NCBI RefSeq assembly: GCF_030815125.1
Contig: NZ_JAUSWH010000002.1
Coordinates: 434,001-498,000, forward strand
Direction: 5' to 3'
Source: Allorhizobium paknamense
GTDB taxonomy: Bacteria > Pseudomonadota > Alphaproteobacteria > Rhizobiales > Rhizobiaceae
Length of the DNA: 64,000 nucleotides
Shown here piece after piece: positions 20,796-29,146 of the stretch. The translations under genes and the position numbers were made by a program. The first letter of the stretch is position 1, and each line of letters starts with the position of its first letter. The notes under the pieces were generated by a model, which was not told the DNA's origin, did not search any database, and saw only the letters and a list, made by a program, of their open reading frames with translations.

Positions 20796-22751
20796 TCAGC
20801 CGTTCGGCTTGCTCTTGCGCGGCTTCTTGCGGTCCGCAGCCGGGCCGCGATCATCGAATTTCGGCTTGCCGCCCTTGAAGGGCTTGGCCGGGCGATCGCC
20901 CTTGGGCTTCCAATCATCGCGGCGCGGCTTTGCGCTCGGTGCATCGCCCCAGACCTCTGCGTCGGTGCGGGCGAGATCGTCCTTAAAGCGGCCCTGCGAC
21001 TTGGCGGGACGGCTGGCGGGACGGCTATCACCATTGTCGCGATTGCCATAGGGCTTGCGATCACGCGGTGCCTTGGGCGGCGCGGAGAAATCCGGCATGC
21101 CCTTCAGCGGGCGCACCTGAATGCCGCGCTCAAGCATCTTGTTCGGGCCGATGGAGGAGAGGAACTGATCCACGCCATCCTCGGCAATCTCCACGAAGGT
21201 TTCTTCCGGCTGCATCTTGATTGCGCCGATTTCGGCCTTGGTGATCTGGCCATTGCGGCATAGCATGGGGATCAGCCAGCGCGGCTCGGCATTCTGGCGG
21301 CGGCCAACCGAAAGCGAAAACCAGCGGCTGGGGCCGAAGGCGTCCCGGGGGCGGCTTTCGCGATGCGGCGGCACTTCCCTGCCATCGGCGGCAAATTCAT
21401 CCCGCTCGCGGCGCGGACGCTTCGGCGCATCGACGGTAACCGGCACCAGATCCTCAGGCGCGGAACGGCTACCGCGATAATTGCGGATGAAGGCGGCGGC
21501 AAGCTTTTCCGCGCCATGTTCGGCCAGCAGGCGCTGCACCATCTCGGCCTCGTCCTCGCCAACGGTCTCGGCCAGCGTCGCGTCCGCCAGCAGGCGCTCG
21601 TCGTCACGGGCCAGAACCTCGTCGGCGCTTGGCGGCAAGACCCATGCGGGACGCACATGGGCGCCATCCAGCAGCCTCTCTGCCTTGCGGCGCAGGTTGA
21701 CCGGCACGATCAGTGCGGAAACGCCCTTGTTGCCGGCGCGGCCCGTGCGGCCGGAACGATGCAGCAGGGTTTCGGAATTGGTAGGCAGATCGGCATGGAT
21801 GACCAGTTCCAGACCCGGAAGATCGATCCCGCGGGCGGCGACATCGGTGGCGATGCAGACCCGCGCCCTGCCATCGCGCATGGCCTGCAGTGCATGGGTG
21901 CGCTCGTTTTGGGAAAGCTCGCCGGAGAGGGCGACGACCGAAAAACCGCGATTGTGCAGCCGCGCCGTCAGATGGTTCACATTGGCGCGGGTGGAGCAGA
22001 AAACGATGGCGTTGCGGGCTTCATAGAAGCGCAGTACGTTGATGATGGCGTTTTCCTTGTCAGCCGGGGAAACCAGCATGGCGCGGTAATCGATATCGAC
22101 ATGCTGCTTCTTTTCGGCAGCGGTTTCGATGCGCCGCGCATCCGGTTTCTGATAGCTGCGGGCGAGATCGGCAATGGCGCGGGGCACGGTGGCCGAGAAC
22201 ATCAGCGTGCGCCGATCTTCAGGCGCCTGCTCCAGAATGAATTCCAGATCCTCACGGAAGCCGAGGTCCAGCATTTCGTCGGCCTCGTCCAGCACCACGG
22301 CGCGCAGATCGGAAAGGTCGAGCGCGTTGCGGGTAATGTGGTCACGCAAGCGGCCCGGCGTGCCGACGACGATATGCGCGCCACGCTCCAGCGCCCGGCG
22401 CTCATTGCGGATATCCATCCCACCCACGCAGGAGGCGATGGTCGCGCCGGTCATTTCGTAGAGCCATTCCAGCTCCCGCTTTACCTGCAAGGCCAGTTCG
22501 CGGGTGGGGGCAATGGCCAGCGCCAGCGGCGGGCCCGCGCGGCCAAAGCGGTCGCGGCCTTCCAGCAGGCCAGAGGCCATGGCAAGGCCGAAGGCCACGG
22601 TCTTGCCGGAGCCGGTCTGCGCGGAGACAAGCGCATCCTGACCGTCGAGATCATCGTTCAGCATGGCCTGCTGGACGGGGGTCAGGGTCTCATAGCCGCG
22701 TTTCAGCAAGGCCTCGGCAATTGCCGGGACGATGCCGTCAAAATTCGTCAT
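20796..22751 (-). CDS. DEAD-box ATP-dependent RNA helicase
   Basis: A 651-residue helicase. The Q motif (TLTPVQQAML), motif I AQTGSGKT (about 44-51), motif Ib TPGRL, motif II VVLDEADEMLDLGF, motif III SAT and the C-terminal RecA motifs (ATDVAARGIDLPG, HRSGRTGRAG) are all present. After them comes a DbpA-type RNA-binding region and a long basic Lys/Arg/Asp/Gly-rich tail. This resembles the DeaD/CsdA group used in ribosome assembly and cold adaptation. The ATG at 22751 is preferred because the protein then begins MTNFDGIVPAIAEALLKRGY, as homologues do. Confidence 0.93.
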   Translation of the reverse strand: MTNFDGIVPAIAEALLKRGYETLTPVQQAMLNDDLDGQDALVSAQTGSGKTVAFGLAMASGLLEGRDRFGRAGPPLALAIAPTRELALQVKRELEWLYEMTGATIASCVGGMDIRNERRALERGAHIVVGTPGRLRDHITRNALDLSDLRAVVLDEADEMLDLGFREDLEFILEQAPEDRRTLMFSATVPRAIADLARSYQKPDARRIETAAEKKQHVDIDYRAMLVSPADKENAIINVLRFYEARNAIVFCSTRANVNHLTARLHNRGFSVVALSGELSQNERTHALQAMRDGRARVCIATDVAARGIDLPGLELVIHADLPTNSETLLHRSGRTGRAGNKGVSALIVPVNLRRKAERLLDGAHVRPAWVLPPSADEVLARDDERLLADATLAETVGEDEAEMVQRLLAEHGAEKLAAAFIRNYRGSRSAPEDLVPVTVDAPKRPRRERDEFAADGREVPPHRESRPRDAFGPSRWFSLSVGRRQNAEPRWLIPMLCRNGQITKAEIGAIKMQPEETFVEIAEDGVDQFLSSIGPNKMLERGIQVRPLKGMPDFSAPPKAPRDRKPYGNRDNGDSRPASRPAKSQGRFKDDLARTDAEVWGDAPSAKPRRDDWKPKGDRPAKPFKGGKPKFDDRGPAADRKKPRKSKPNG

Positions 22752-22991
22752 CGGTTCATCTTTCGAAATGAGTGGCAGCAGGCCCACGGCATAAAAAGCC
22801 GGGCGGGCGGCATATTTTGGTGTCTTCCTAAAGCGCAATCCTCGCGAAGTACAGGGAGAATTTCGGTGAAGGGTTAAAAGATGCGGGGAGGTGCCGGTAC
22901 AAGCGGCGTTTTGGGCGTGTGTGCTGGCGAAACCCGGTGGGGGGATCGGCAGAATTCCACTCCCCGCTCAAGCCGAACGATGAGTTATCCT

Positions 22992-23254
22992 GGAGCGTTT
23001 CAGTCCTTCACGGAAACACTGAAACGCTCCGACTCTCTGTCTTTACGCATGTTTGGACAGCAAACCGCTACGCACTTTTCCCTGGACAATCCTCTGGAGT
23101 TTGTAAGGGAAAAGCGGAACCCGGTTTTCCAAAAAATACCAAAGAAAACATTAAAGCACGTTGCGGCTTATCAGCCTCATGCAACGTGCTTTAAGGTCTT
23201 GTTTAAAAGCATGTCGTTATCGCAAAACCGCTGCACACTTTTGCGCGACATGCT
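22992..23254. repeat. Mosaic of four palindromic repeats between helicase and GNAT genes
   Basis: The 510-base gap 22752-23261 holds no convincing gene but four repeat units. The first is a 13-base perfect hairpin GGAGCGTTTCAGT/ACTGAAACGCTCC (22992-23030), also seen in shorter form at 27809-27847. The second is a decayed copy of the 46-bp family B repeat in reverse orientation (about 23041-23095). The third is a hairpin with arms GCACGTTGC/GCAACGTGC (about 23153-23195). The fourth is a 47-bp palindrome with arms AGCATGTCG/CGACATGCT (23208-23254), a piece of which recurs near 42070. Confidence 0.75.
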
Positions 23255-23261
23255 CTAGAAA

Positions 23262-23780
23262 CTAAAGTCGCGCCATCGCCAGGGCATCGACAAAAATGCC
23301 GTTTCTGAAGGCGAAGGCGCGGTGCAGGCCCTCCTGCTCGAAGCCGAAGCTCTGATAGAGGCCGATGGCGGCGGCGTTATCCGTGTAAACCGTCAGTTCC
23401 AGCCGGGTGATGTTCAGCCAGTTATCGGCAAGATCGATGATTGCCGAGAGCAGCGCCCGGCCAATGCCTCGCCGCTGGAAATCATCATGCACCCCCATGC
23501 CGATCGTTGCGACGTGATTGCGGCGACCGGTGAACCGCGTCATGCCGATATCGCCGACGATCTGGCCGTCGATCTCTGCGAGCAGGGTGGTCACTTCCGG
23601 GGGCTTTGATTCCAATCGCCTCCGCAGCTCCGCTTCGGTGTGAAAGGGAATTCGCAGGGTTCCCTGTCTGTAACCAGGAAGATTGTGTAATGCAGCCAAC
23701 CCGCTCGCATCGGCAGGAATACTGGCGCGAATGACGCAGGCGTTGGCACCGGGCTGGGCATGAGAAGGAAAGGCTGACAT
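23262..23780 (-). CDS. GNAT-family N-acetyltransferase
   Basis: A 172-residue GNAT protein. The acetyl-CoA-binding motif A is GVHDDFQRRGIGRALLSAII, preceded by the beta4 strand HVATIGM and followed by LELTVYTDNAAAIGLYQSFGF (motif B). The substrate is unknown. The ATG at 23780 has AAGGAG a few bases upstream. Its 5' region is unusual: a strong promoter, a 26-codon Arg-rich reading frame and stacked hairpins (23819-23974) precede it, which suggests ribosome-dependent attenuation of this gene. Confidence 0.9.
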   Translation of the reverse strand: MSAFPSHAQPGANACVIRASIPADASGLAALHNLPGYRQGTLRIPFHTEAELRRRLESKPPEVTTLLAEIDGQIVGDIGMTRFTGRRNHVATIGMGVHDDFQRRGIGRALLSAIIDLADNWLNITRLELTVYTDNAAAIGLYQSFGFEQEGLHRAFAFRNGIFVDALAMARL

Positions 23781-23818
23781 TCTGGCTCCTTGGAAAAGCC
23801 GGAGCAGGTGCCGTGGCA

Positions 23819-23838
23819 AACCCCGCTGCGGCGGGGTT
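23819..23838 (-). promoter_or_regulatory. Hairpin in the leader of the GNAT gene, attenuator-like
   Basis: On the minus strand AACCCCGC CGCA GCGGGGTT, about 20 bases after the leader-peptide stop and 39 bases before the gene start. It is followed only by a short T-stretch. Just upstream, GGGGCTATCGTC inside the leader frame can pair with GACGATTATCCCC after it, and CCGTCCC/GGGGACGG can pair within it, so at least three hairpins compete for shared bases. Confidence 0.5.
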
Positions 23839-23858
23839 GCGGGGATAATCGTCTTGCG

Positions 23859-23939
23859 TCAGCGCATGCGACGATAGCCCCGTCCCCGGACTGGGACGGT
23901 GGTCATGGTCACAAGTGTGGAAGACAGATACATCATCAT
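23859..23939 (-). CDS. Putative leader peptide upstream of the GNAT gene (26 codons)
   Basis: The reading frame begins MMMYLSSTLV and ends VPVRGRGYRRMR before TGA. The -10 hexamer at 23946-23951 puts the predicted transcript start at about 23939, exactly on the first ATG, so the message may be leaderless, as described for the rhizobial trpE leader. Five of the last nine codons are Arg. Hairpins overlap its 3' half. Ribosome stalling here could decide which hairpin forms. Translation is inferred from layout only; no Shine-Dalgarno sequence is visible. Confidence 0.45.
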   Translation of the reverse strand: MMMYLSSTLVTMTTVPVRGRGYRRMR

Positions 23940-23945
23940 TCGATG

Positions 23946-23974
23946 ATAATGAGATGCCGTTTCAGAATGTCAAG
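23946..23974 (-). promoter_or_regulatory. Sigma-70-type promoter for the leader and GNAT gene
   Basis: On the minus strand CTTGAC (23969-23974), a 17-base spacer and CATTAT (23946-23951). The rhizobial vegetative consensus is CTTGAC-N17-CTATAT. It is the best promoter match I found in the window. Confidence 0.7.
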
Positions 23975-24109
23975 CACGATGGTGGAACCACTTGTCTTGC
24001 TGAACGTCTTGTTGCTTCCTGCATATAAAAACGTGTTGAGGAGAGACCGGGGGCTGCCGGTTTGCCGAAGGATATCTTCTCTCACCTGTGACGAAACGGG
24101 AGCTTTGCA

Positions 24110-24598
24110 ATGCGCATGATCAAATTGACCGCTGCGGCGGCTGTTCTGTCCGGTCTGTCTTTTCTTCCGGCCCATGCCGATGAAGTGGGTAAGGTGGGCG
24201 TGGACTGGGTGGGCAATGACATTGTCGTGGAGGCCGTAACAGATCCCGGCGTCAAGGGCGTGACCTGCCATGTCACCTATTTCGACCGTTCGCTGATCGA
24301 CCGCCTGCACAAGGGCAACTGGTTTGAAGACCCGTCCAACAACTCCATTGCCTGCCGTCAGACCGGGCCGATCGAGATCGGCGACATCAATCTCTCCAAG
24401 GGCGGGGAGGAGGTCTTCAAGCAGGGTCGGTCCCTGATCTGGAAGAGCCTGGTGGTCAACCGCATCTATGACAAGGAGAACGATACGCTGATCTATCTTG
24501 CCCATTCGCGGCAGGTGGTGAACGGCTCCGCCAAGATGGCCATCTCGACCGTGCCGCTTTTCAACCAGCAGGTCAGCTGGAAAAACGGCAAGCCTTGA
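24110..24598 (+). CDS. creA: CreA family protein
   Basis: A 162-residue exported protein. Signal peptide MRMIKLTAAAAVLSGLSFLP with cleavage after AHA at about residue 23. The mature protein matches CreA: VGVDWVGNDIVVEAVTDPGV, KGVTCHVTYF and DPSNNSIACRQTGPI, with conserved cysteines. CreA is a periplasmic protein of unknown biochemical role, first named from its place by creBCD in E. coli; no creBCD is present here. It is transcribed away from the GNAT leader. Confidence 0.9.
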   Translation: MRMIKLTAAAAVLSGLSFLPAHADEVGKVGVDWVGNDIVVEAVTDPGVKGVTCHVTYFDRSLIDRLHKGNWFEDPSNNSIACRQTGPIEIGDINLSKGGEEVFKQGRSLIWKSLVVNRIYDKENDTLIYLAHSRQVVNGSAKMAISTVPLFNQQVSWKNGKP

Positions 24599-24707
24599 TC
24601 TTTGGGCTGAAAGCCTGTCTTGCCAACGGTGAAATCTGTTCCCCGTATTTTTCCGGGGGTGCAACCAGGCGAAGAACCAAAAAAGGTCAGAATGCTCCCG
24701 GATGTGG

Positions 24708-24880
24708 ACAGGATTTGGCGTATCCTGTCACTTTATGCAAGCTTTGAGATGGTGCAAAGTGGCAATGCATCTTGTGGCGGTGATGATGTCGCTGTCTGCA
24801 AGGGCTCTGCCAAGAAAGGTCCGTTCTCCGACGGATCAGGAAAATCGCCCGGACGCCATCCAGGGCGATTTTCATTTTTT
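24708..24880 (+). ncRNA. Candidate small RNA ending in a rho-independent terminator
   Basis: The 510-base gap 24599-25108 holds, on the plus strand, an inverted repeat ACAGGAT TTGGCGT ATCCTGT (24708-24728). About 110 bases later comes a strong terminator: GAAAATCGCCC / GGGCGATTTTC then ATTTTTT (about 24840-24880). The terminator is about 240 bases past the creA stop, long for a creA 3' UTR, and the only plus-strand frames across it look unlike proteins. It may be a separate short transcript, or a long creA tail. No promoter was clearly identified. Confidence 0.35.
24840..24880 (+). terminator. Rho-independent terminator in the creA-cheW gap
   Basis: Stem GAAAATCGCCC / GGGCGATTTTC with a 12-base loop, followed by ATTTTTT. 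Orientation is plus only; the other strand lacks a T-run. Confidence 0.8.
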
Positions 24881-24980
24881 GCTTTCAGGATCAATCTTTG
24901 CCTGAGACGTGGTGCACAGCCTGTGGGCTTCCCGCTCTTCTTTGGCCCAAAAAAGAAACAATCACCATCGGCGTTGATGC

Positions 24981-25023
24981 TCAAAGCAAAACGCCGCCGG
25001 ATCGGGCCATCACTCCGATCCGG
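24981..25023 (-). terminator. Terminator of the mcp-cheW operon
   Basis: On the minus strand CCGGATCGG AGTGATGGC CCGATCCGG, then CGGCGTTTTGCTTTGA. It stands about 85 bases after the cheW stop. Confidence 0.65.
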
Positions 25024-25108
25024 ACGGTTGATATAAAGGCGTATCCACGCTCTCGCATCAGAGGCGCTTTCAGCGGCCTTCCTGACGTTTGGGAGCGGGG
25101 CTGCCGTA

Positions 25109-25573
25109 TCAGGCGGCGTGCGCCAGTTCGTCGGCGATGACCGTGTCCAGGTTGAGGAAGCAGACCATGGACTTTTCCAGCGCCACGATGCCGCGCGAGA
25201 AGGCGCGCTGGGCTTCCGGAATGATTTCCGGCGGCGGCTGCAGGTCTTCGCTGCGAATGGTCATCATGTCGGAAACCTGTTCCACCAGCAGGCCGACCAG
25301 CTTGCCAGCGATGTCGGTGACGATGATGGCCGAGCGCTCCGACGGTTCCGTCATGCGCATGCCCAGGCGGCAGGCCATGTCGATGACCGGGATCACCGCG
25401 CCGCGCAGGTTGATCAGCCCCAGAACATAGGGCGGCGTGTGCGGCATGGGGGTGACGGGCGCCCAGCCGCGAATTTCGCGGATGGCCATGATGTCGATAC
25501 AGAATTCCTGGTCACCCAGATGGAAGGACACGATTTCCAGATAGGCCCCGGACTGCTTGATGGCATTGCTCAT
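25109..25573 (-). CDS. cheW: Chemotaxis coupling protein CheW
   Basis: A 154-residue CheW domain protein that links receptors to the kinase CheA. Visible: EIVSFHLGDQEFCIDIMAIR at the N-terminus, the conserved YVLGLINLRGAVIPVIDM loop and VGLLVEQVSDMM. The ATG at 25573 is two bases after the receptor gene stop, so the genes are coupled. The pairing of one receptor with its own CheW away from a che operon is common in rhizobia. Confidence 0.95.
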   Translation of the reverse strand: MSNAIKQSGAYLEIVSFHLGDQEFCIDIMAIREIRGWAPVTPMPHTPPYVLGLINLRGAVIPVIDMACRLGMRMTEPSERSAIIVTDIAGKLVGLLVEQVSDMMTIRSEDLQPPPEIIPEAQRAFSRGIVALEKSMVCFLNLDTVIADELAHAA

Positions 25574-25575
25574 GG

Positions 25576-27561
25576 TCAAAATTCTTCCCAATGATCCGTT
25601 GATGCTGCGGTGGCGGCTGCTGTCGCGGCTCTCGCCGGTGTGGCAGTCCCCTTGGAGAATGCGCCCGCAACCTTGTTCATGAGTTGCTTTGCAGGCGATG
25701 GCTTCGGTGCGGAAGCCGCGCTTGCAGGCTGCGGTTTGGCCGTGGCGGGTTTGGCGCCACTGCCGGTCTTGAACTGTCCGACCAGCCTGCCGAGATTTTC
25801 GGCGTCGCCGGCCAGTGCATGGCTTGCCGCATTGGTTTCCTCGACCATGGCCGCGTTCTGTTGCGTCACCTGATCCATTTGACCGACGGCGGAATTGATT
25901 TCATTCAGTCCCACTGATTGTTCGCGCGCCGAGGTTACGATCGACTTAACATGATCGTTAATTCGTAAAACATCCTCACCAATTCTATGCAGCGCGTCGC
26001 CTGCGGCCTTCACAAGGTCCACCCCGGTCAGCACTTCGTCATTGGATTTGCCGACAAGCGTCTTGATATCGCGGGCGGCGTCAGCGGCGCGTCCGGCCAA
26101 GGCGCGCACTTCCTGCGCGACAACGGCAAAGCCCTTGCCAGCGTCACCGGCGCGGGCTGCTTCCACACCGGCATTCAGCGCCAGCAGGTTGGTCTGGAAG
26201 GCGATCTCGTCAATGGCGTTGATGATCTTGCCGATCTCGCCGGTTGCCGACTGGATGCGCTCCATGGCCGACATGGCTTCGCCGACAACAGTGGCCGATT
26301 CCTCGGCATAATCCTTTGCCTTTTCCACCATCTGGCTGGCATGTTCGGCGCGCTCCGCCGATGTGCGCACCGTCTGCGTGACCTGGTTCAGGGCGGCGGA
26401 GGTTTCTTCCAGCGAGGCGGCCTGCTGTTCGGTACGGCGCGCCAGATCGTCGGCTGCCACGCGCATTTCGACGCTGTTGGCCAGGATCGAGTGCGAATTG
26501 GCGGAGATTTCCGACATGACATTTTTGAGCCGGGTCGTGACCTGGTTGAAGTCGCTCTTCAGGCGCTCCATGTCCTGCGGGAAGGGCTTGTCGATCACCA
26601 CTTGCAGATCGCCATCGGCAAGGCGGTTCAGCCCGTCGGCCAGGGCCTCTACGGCCGCCTGCATGCGGTCCCGTTCGGCCCGGGTGGCAGATTCACGCTC
26701 GCGGACCTCGTTTTCATGCAGACGCAGATTGGCTTCCGCCTCCTGCTCGAGCTTGCGTTTTTCCTTCACGGAATCACGGAAAATTTCCGCCGAACGGGCG
26801 ATGTCGCCGATTTCGTCGCGCCGTTCGAGCGCGTTGATCGGCGTTTCGTAATCACCGTCGATGATGGATCTGAGGCTGGTGCGCACACCCCGCAGGCCGT
26901 TCAGAATGGAGCGCGCGTGCACGAACTGCAAGGCAAGAACGGTCAGGAAGGCCAGCAGGCCAATGGTCAGCTGATAGCTTATGGAGCGGCTGGAAGCGTC
27001 GGTGGCTTCATTCACCCTTTGCTCGACCAGCAGGGTGGCGGCATTGGAGAGGTTGCCCAGCAGATCGCCAAGGCGGGTACCGGCGCTGTCAATCACATTG
27101 TCGATCCGGTCGTAATCGGCTTCCGGCGCACGGGTTTCGACAAGCCGCTTCAGTTCCACCGAGATTTCCCGGAAAAGACTGGCGCTGTCGGCTTCATACG
27201 TCGCCGCTATGGCGGGTTGCCCGATTTCGCCTGCGATCTCCTTGACCAGCGGGGCAGCCTTGGTCAGGGCGCTTCCCGCCGCTGTGATGATCTTTACCCG
27301 CTCGGGTTGAATGCTGCCTTCATCCCGGTCGATGATCGTATCCATGGCAGCCAGCGTGAGTTCGCCGTTGGCAAGGCGCAATTCATTGATCGTCTCGAGC
27401 TTGGTTTTCAGCATCAGCGCCCGGTGCAGCGAAGCATCCACCTGGCTGCTCTGGTAATAGCCGACTGCCAGCATGGCCGCGATACCGCAAACGGCGGCCC
27501 CACCGAGCGTCATCAACCTGCTGCCGACCGAGAGGCCGGCTGCTTTCGTTACATCTGCCAT
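25576..27561 (-). CDS. Methyl-accepting chemotaxis protein
   Basis: A 661-residue receptor. TM1 at about 12-31, a helical periplasmic four-helix-type domain, TM2 at about 197-215 ([17 protein letters not shown]), HAMP, a second HAMP-like stretch ([20 protein letters not shown]), then the signalling domain with the conserved hairpin tip [21 protein letters not shown]. An Ala/Lys/Pro linker leads to the C-terminal HWEEF, an xWxxF pentapeptide that fits the docking tether for CheR/CheB. The ligand is unknown. It is followed by cheW in the same transcript. Confidence 0.95.
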   Translation of the reverse strand: MADVTKAAGLSVGSRLMTLGGAAVCGIAAMLAVGYYQSSQVDASLHRALMLKTKLETINELRLANGELTLAAMDTIIDRDEGSIQPERVKIITAAGSALTKAAPLVKEIAGEIGQPAIAATYEADSASLFREISVELKRLVETRAPEADYDRIDNVIDSAGTRLGDLLGNLSNAATLLVEQRVNEATDASSRSISYQLTIGLLAFLTVLALQFVHARSILNGLRGVRTSLRSIIDGDYETPINALERRDEIGDIARSAEIFRDSVKEKRKLEQEAEANLRLHENEVRERESATRAERDRMQAAVEALADGLNRLADGDLQVVIDKPFPQDMERLKSDFNQVTTRLKNVMSEISANSHSILANSVEMRVAADDLARRTEQQAASLEETSAALNQVTQTVRTSAERAEHASQMVEKAKDYAEESATVVGEAMSAMERIQSATGEIGKIINAIDEIAFQTNLLALNAGVEAARAGDAGKGFAVVAQEVRALAGRAADAARDIKTLVGKSNDEVLTGVDLVKAAGDALHRIGEDVLRINDHVKSIVTSAREQSVGLNEINSAVGQMDQVTQQNAAMVEETNAASHALAGDAENLGRLVGQFKTGSGAKPATAKPQPASAASAPKPSPAKQLMNKVAGAFSKGTATPARAATAAATAASTDHWEEF

Positions 27562-27747
27562 GATCTGCCTCGACCTTTACCCTGTCGCCGGAGCTGCGCA
27601 GCGCGCAGCCCAGGCGAATCCCTCGCTCATTAGTGGATTCAAATTCAACCGGAACAAGTTAATCTTCCGCTAAAGTAAGCGTTTATTTTTAGAAATTACT
27701 TACGTAGAGGGCTGGTGAGGGGAAAGTGTCCGCGGAGATGAGGCTAG

Positions 27748-27847
27748 AGCATTTCCAGGAAAAGTGGTAACCGGTTTTCCGTCCGGAAATGCGTAGAAAC
27801 AAAGAGTTAGAGCGTTTCAATGTTTCCGTGAAACAATGAAACGCTCT
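27748..27847. repeat. Family B palindrome plus GAGCGTTTC hairpin
   Basis: In the 352-base gap upstream of the receptor gene. The 46-bp repeat (27748-27793, arms GCATTTCC/GGAAATGC) is followed by arms AGAGCGTTTCA (27809-27819) and TGAAACGCTCT (27837-27847). The same pair of modules occurs at 22992-23095 on the opposite strand, so they form a composite unit of about 100 bp. The rest of the gap shows no gene. Confidence 0.85.
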
Positions 27848-27913
27848 ATTGTGGAATACATGCAGAAGGACGCCGTGTCGGCGGCATTTTCAGCCTTTTC
27901 GGGATCAGTGGTA

Positions 27914-28702
27914 TCAGCCCTGCTGCACGGCCTGGCGATAGAGATGCCAGGTGGCGTGGCCCATCACCGGCAGCGCCAGGAACAGGCCGAGAAAGGCGGG
28001 TAGCATGGCGAGTATTGCAGCCAGCGCGATGGTGGCGCCGAAGATGAAGGCTGGCAGCTTGTTTTCCGCCACGAAGCGCAGGCTGGTCATCATGGCGGTG
28101 ATGAAATCCATGTCCCGGTCGAGCAGCAGCGGCATGGCCAGCACGGTAACGCTGAAAAGAAGGCCGGCGATGACGCCGCCGACGAGGGTGCCGACGGCCA
28201 GAAAGGCCATTCCCTGCGGCGCGCCGATCACCAGCGCCAGGAAGCCGGCGAGCGAGGCTGGAATGTGCGAACCGAGAAACAGCACCATTAAAAGTCGCAC
28301 CTGATAGATCCAGATCCAGAAAATGAACAGCACCACAAAGGCCATCCAGGACAATTGCCGTTCCCGCTGGCGAAAAACCTGTGCCAGCACGGCGCGCCAG
28401 CTGATCTCCTCGCCCATCTCATGACGGCGGCTGATCTCATAAAGGCCGACCGCGACGAAGGGACCGATGAGCGGAAAACCGATGGCGACAGGAATGATCA
28501 GCCACGGCATGTGCAGCAGCAGCAGACCGTAGACGATGAACAATCCGCCCAGCCCGTAAATGCCGCCAAAGAACAGGCCATAGGCCGGATAAAGCCTGAA
28601 ATCCCTGTACCCCAGCTGAAAAGCTCGCCACACATCCGAGGCCTTGAGCTTTCTGAGAGTGATCACCTCGGATGTGGAACTGCCTGCTGCCTGATCGCCC
28701 AT
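27914..28702 (-). CDS. DUF2189 domain membrane protein
   Basis: A 262-residue integral membrane protein with about six hydrophobic segments. The N-terminal ITLRKLKASDVWRAFQLGYR and the repeated PLLDRDMDFITAMMTSLRFV text are typical of DUF2189 proteins of alphaproteobacteria. Function is unknown. The ATG at 28702 has GGGAGGGAAAG directly upstream, and the alternative start 35 codons earlier adds unrelated residues. Confidence 0.82.
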   Translation of the reverse strand: MGDQAAGSSTSEVITLRKLKASDVWRAFQLGYRDFRLYPAYGLFFGGIYGLGGLFIVYGLLLLHMPWLIIPVAIGFPLIGPFVAVGLYEISRRHEMGEEISWRAVLAQVFRQRERQLSWMAFVVLFIFWIWIYQVRLLMVLFLGSHIPASLAGFLALVIGAPQGMAFLAVGTLVGGVIAGLLFSVTVLAMPLLLDRDMDFITAMMTSLRFVAENKLPAFIFGATIALAAILAMLPAFLGLFLALPVMGHATWHLYRQAVQQG

Positions 28703-28871
28703 CTTTCCCTCCCAAGAAACCTGGATGACGACATGTTTCACGGATGAGCTTGAACAACTGGTCGGGATTCGTCCTTGATAATCGTCATCTTCACCGGATG
28801 GTTGCAATTATTTCTAGCAAAATGCCATGCCGCATGCTCGCCAGGGGCGCCTGTTGGCGCTATGATCGGCC

Positions 28872-29024
28872 ATGAACGCAATTCTGACATCCAGGCGCTT
28901 AAGTTTTGGCTTCCTGCTCCTTCTGGCGGTGGCTGTCAGTGCCGCGGGCTTTCTCGGCTGGATCTTTTACGGCGCGGATATGATCCTGACGCTTGCCGCT
29001 AACGGCCTTTCCAACTGCTTTTGA
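28872..29024 (+). CDS. Small single-span membrane protein (50 residues)
   Basis: Begins MNAILTSRRLSFGFLLLLAV, continues through one hydrophobic segment (about 11-35) and ends with ILTLAANGLSNCF. It has a basic N-terminus, good positive-inside topology and rhizobial codon use. It lies 122 bases before the SCO-family gene on the same strand and may share its transcript; small membrane proteins with a terminal Cys are seen next to SCO genes in related bacteria. It is too short for most gene callers. Confidence 0.55.
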   Translation: MNAILTSRRLSFGFLLLLAVAVSAAGFLGWIFYGADMILTLAANGLSNCF

Positions 29025-29146
29025 GCCGACATGCATCGTGATGGCCTGCGTCCATCTGCTGCAGCGGCTTGCCCTGACATGCAATTGATTTGTGCTTGCC
29101 GCTGCTTATCCTGTAGGCGGCAGGAAACGGAATGTGAGACGGTGAC

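Noticed and set aside
22881..23258. Plus-strand open frame across the gap between the helicase and GNAT genes
   Set aside because: It consists almost wholly of palindromic repeat modules, has no ribosome site and matches no protein pattern.
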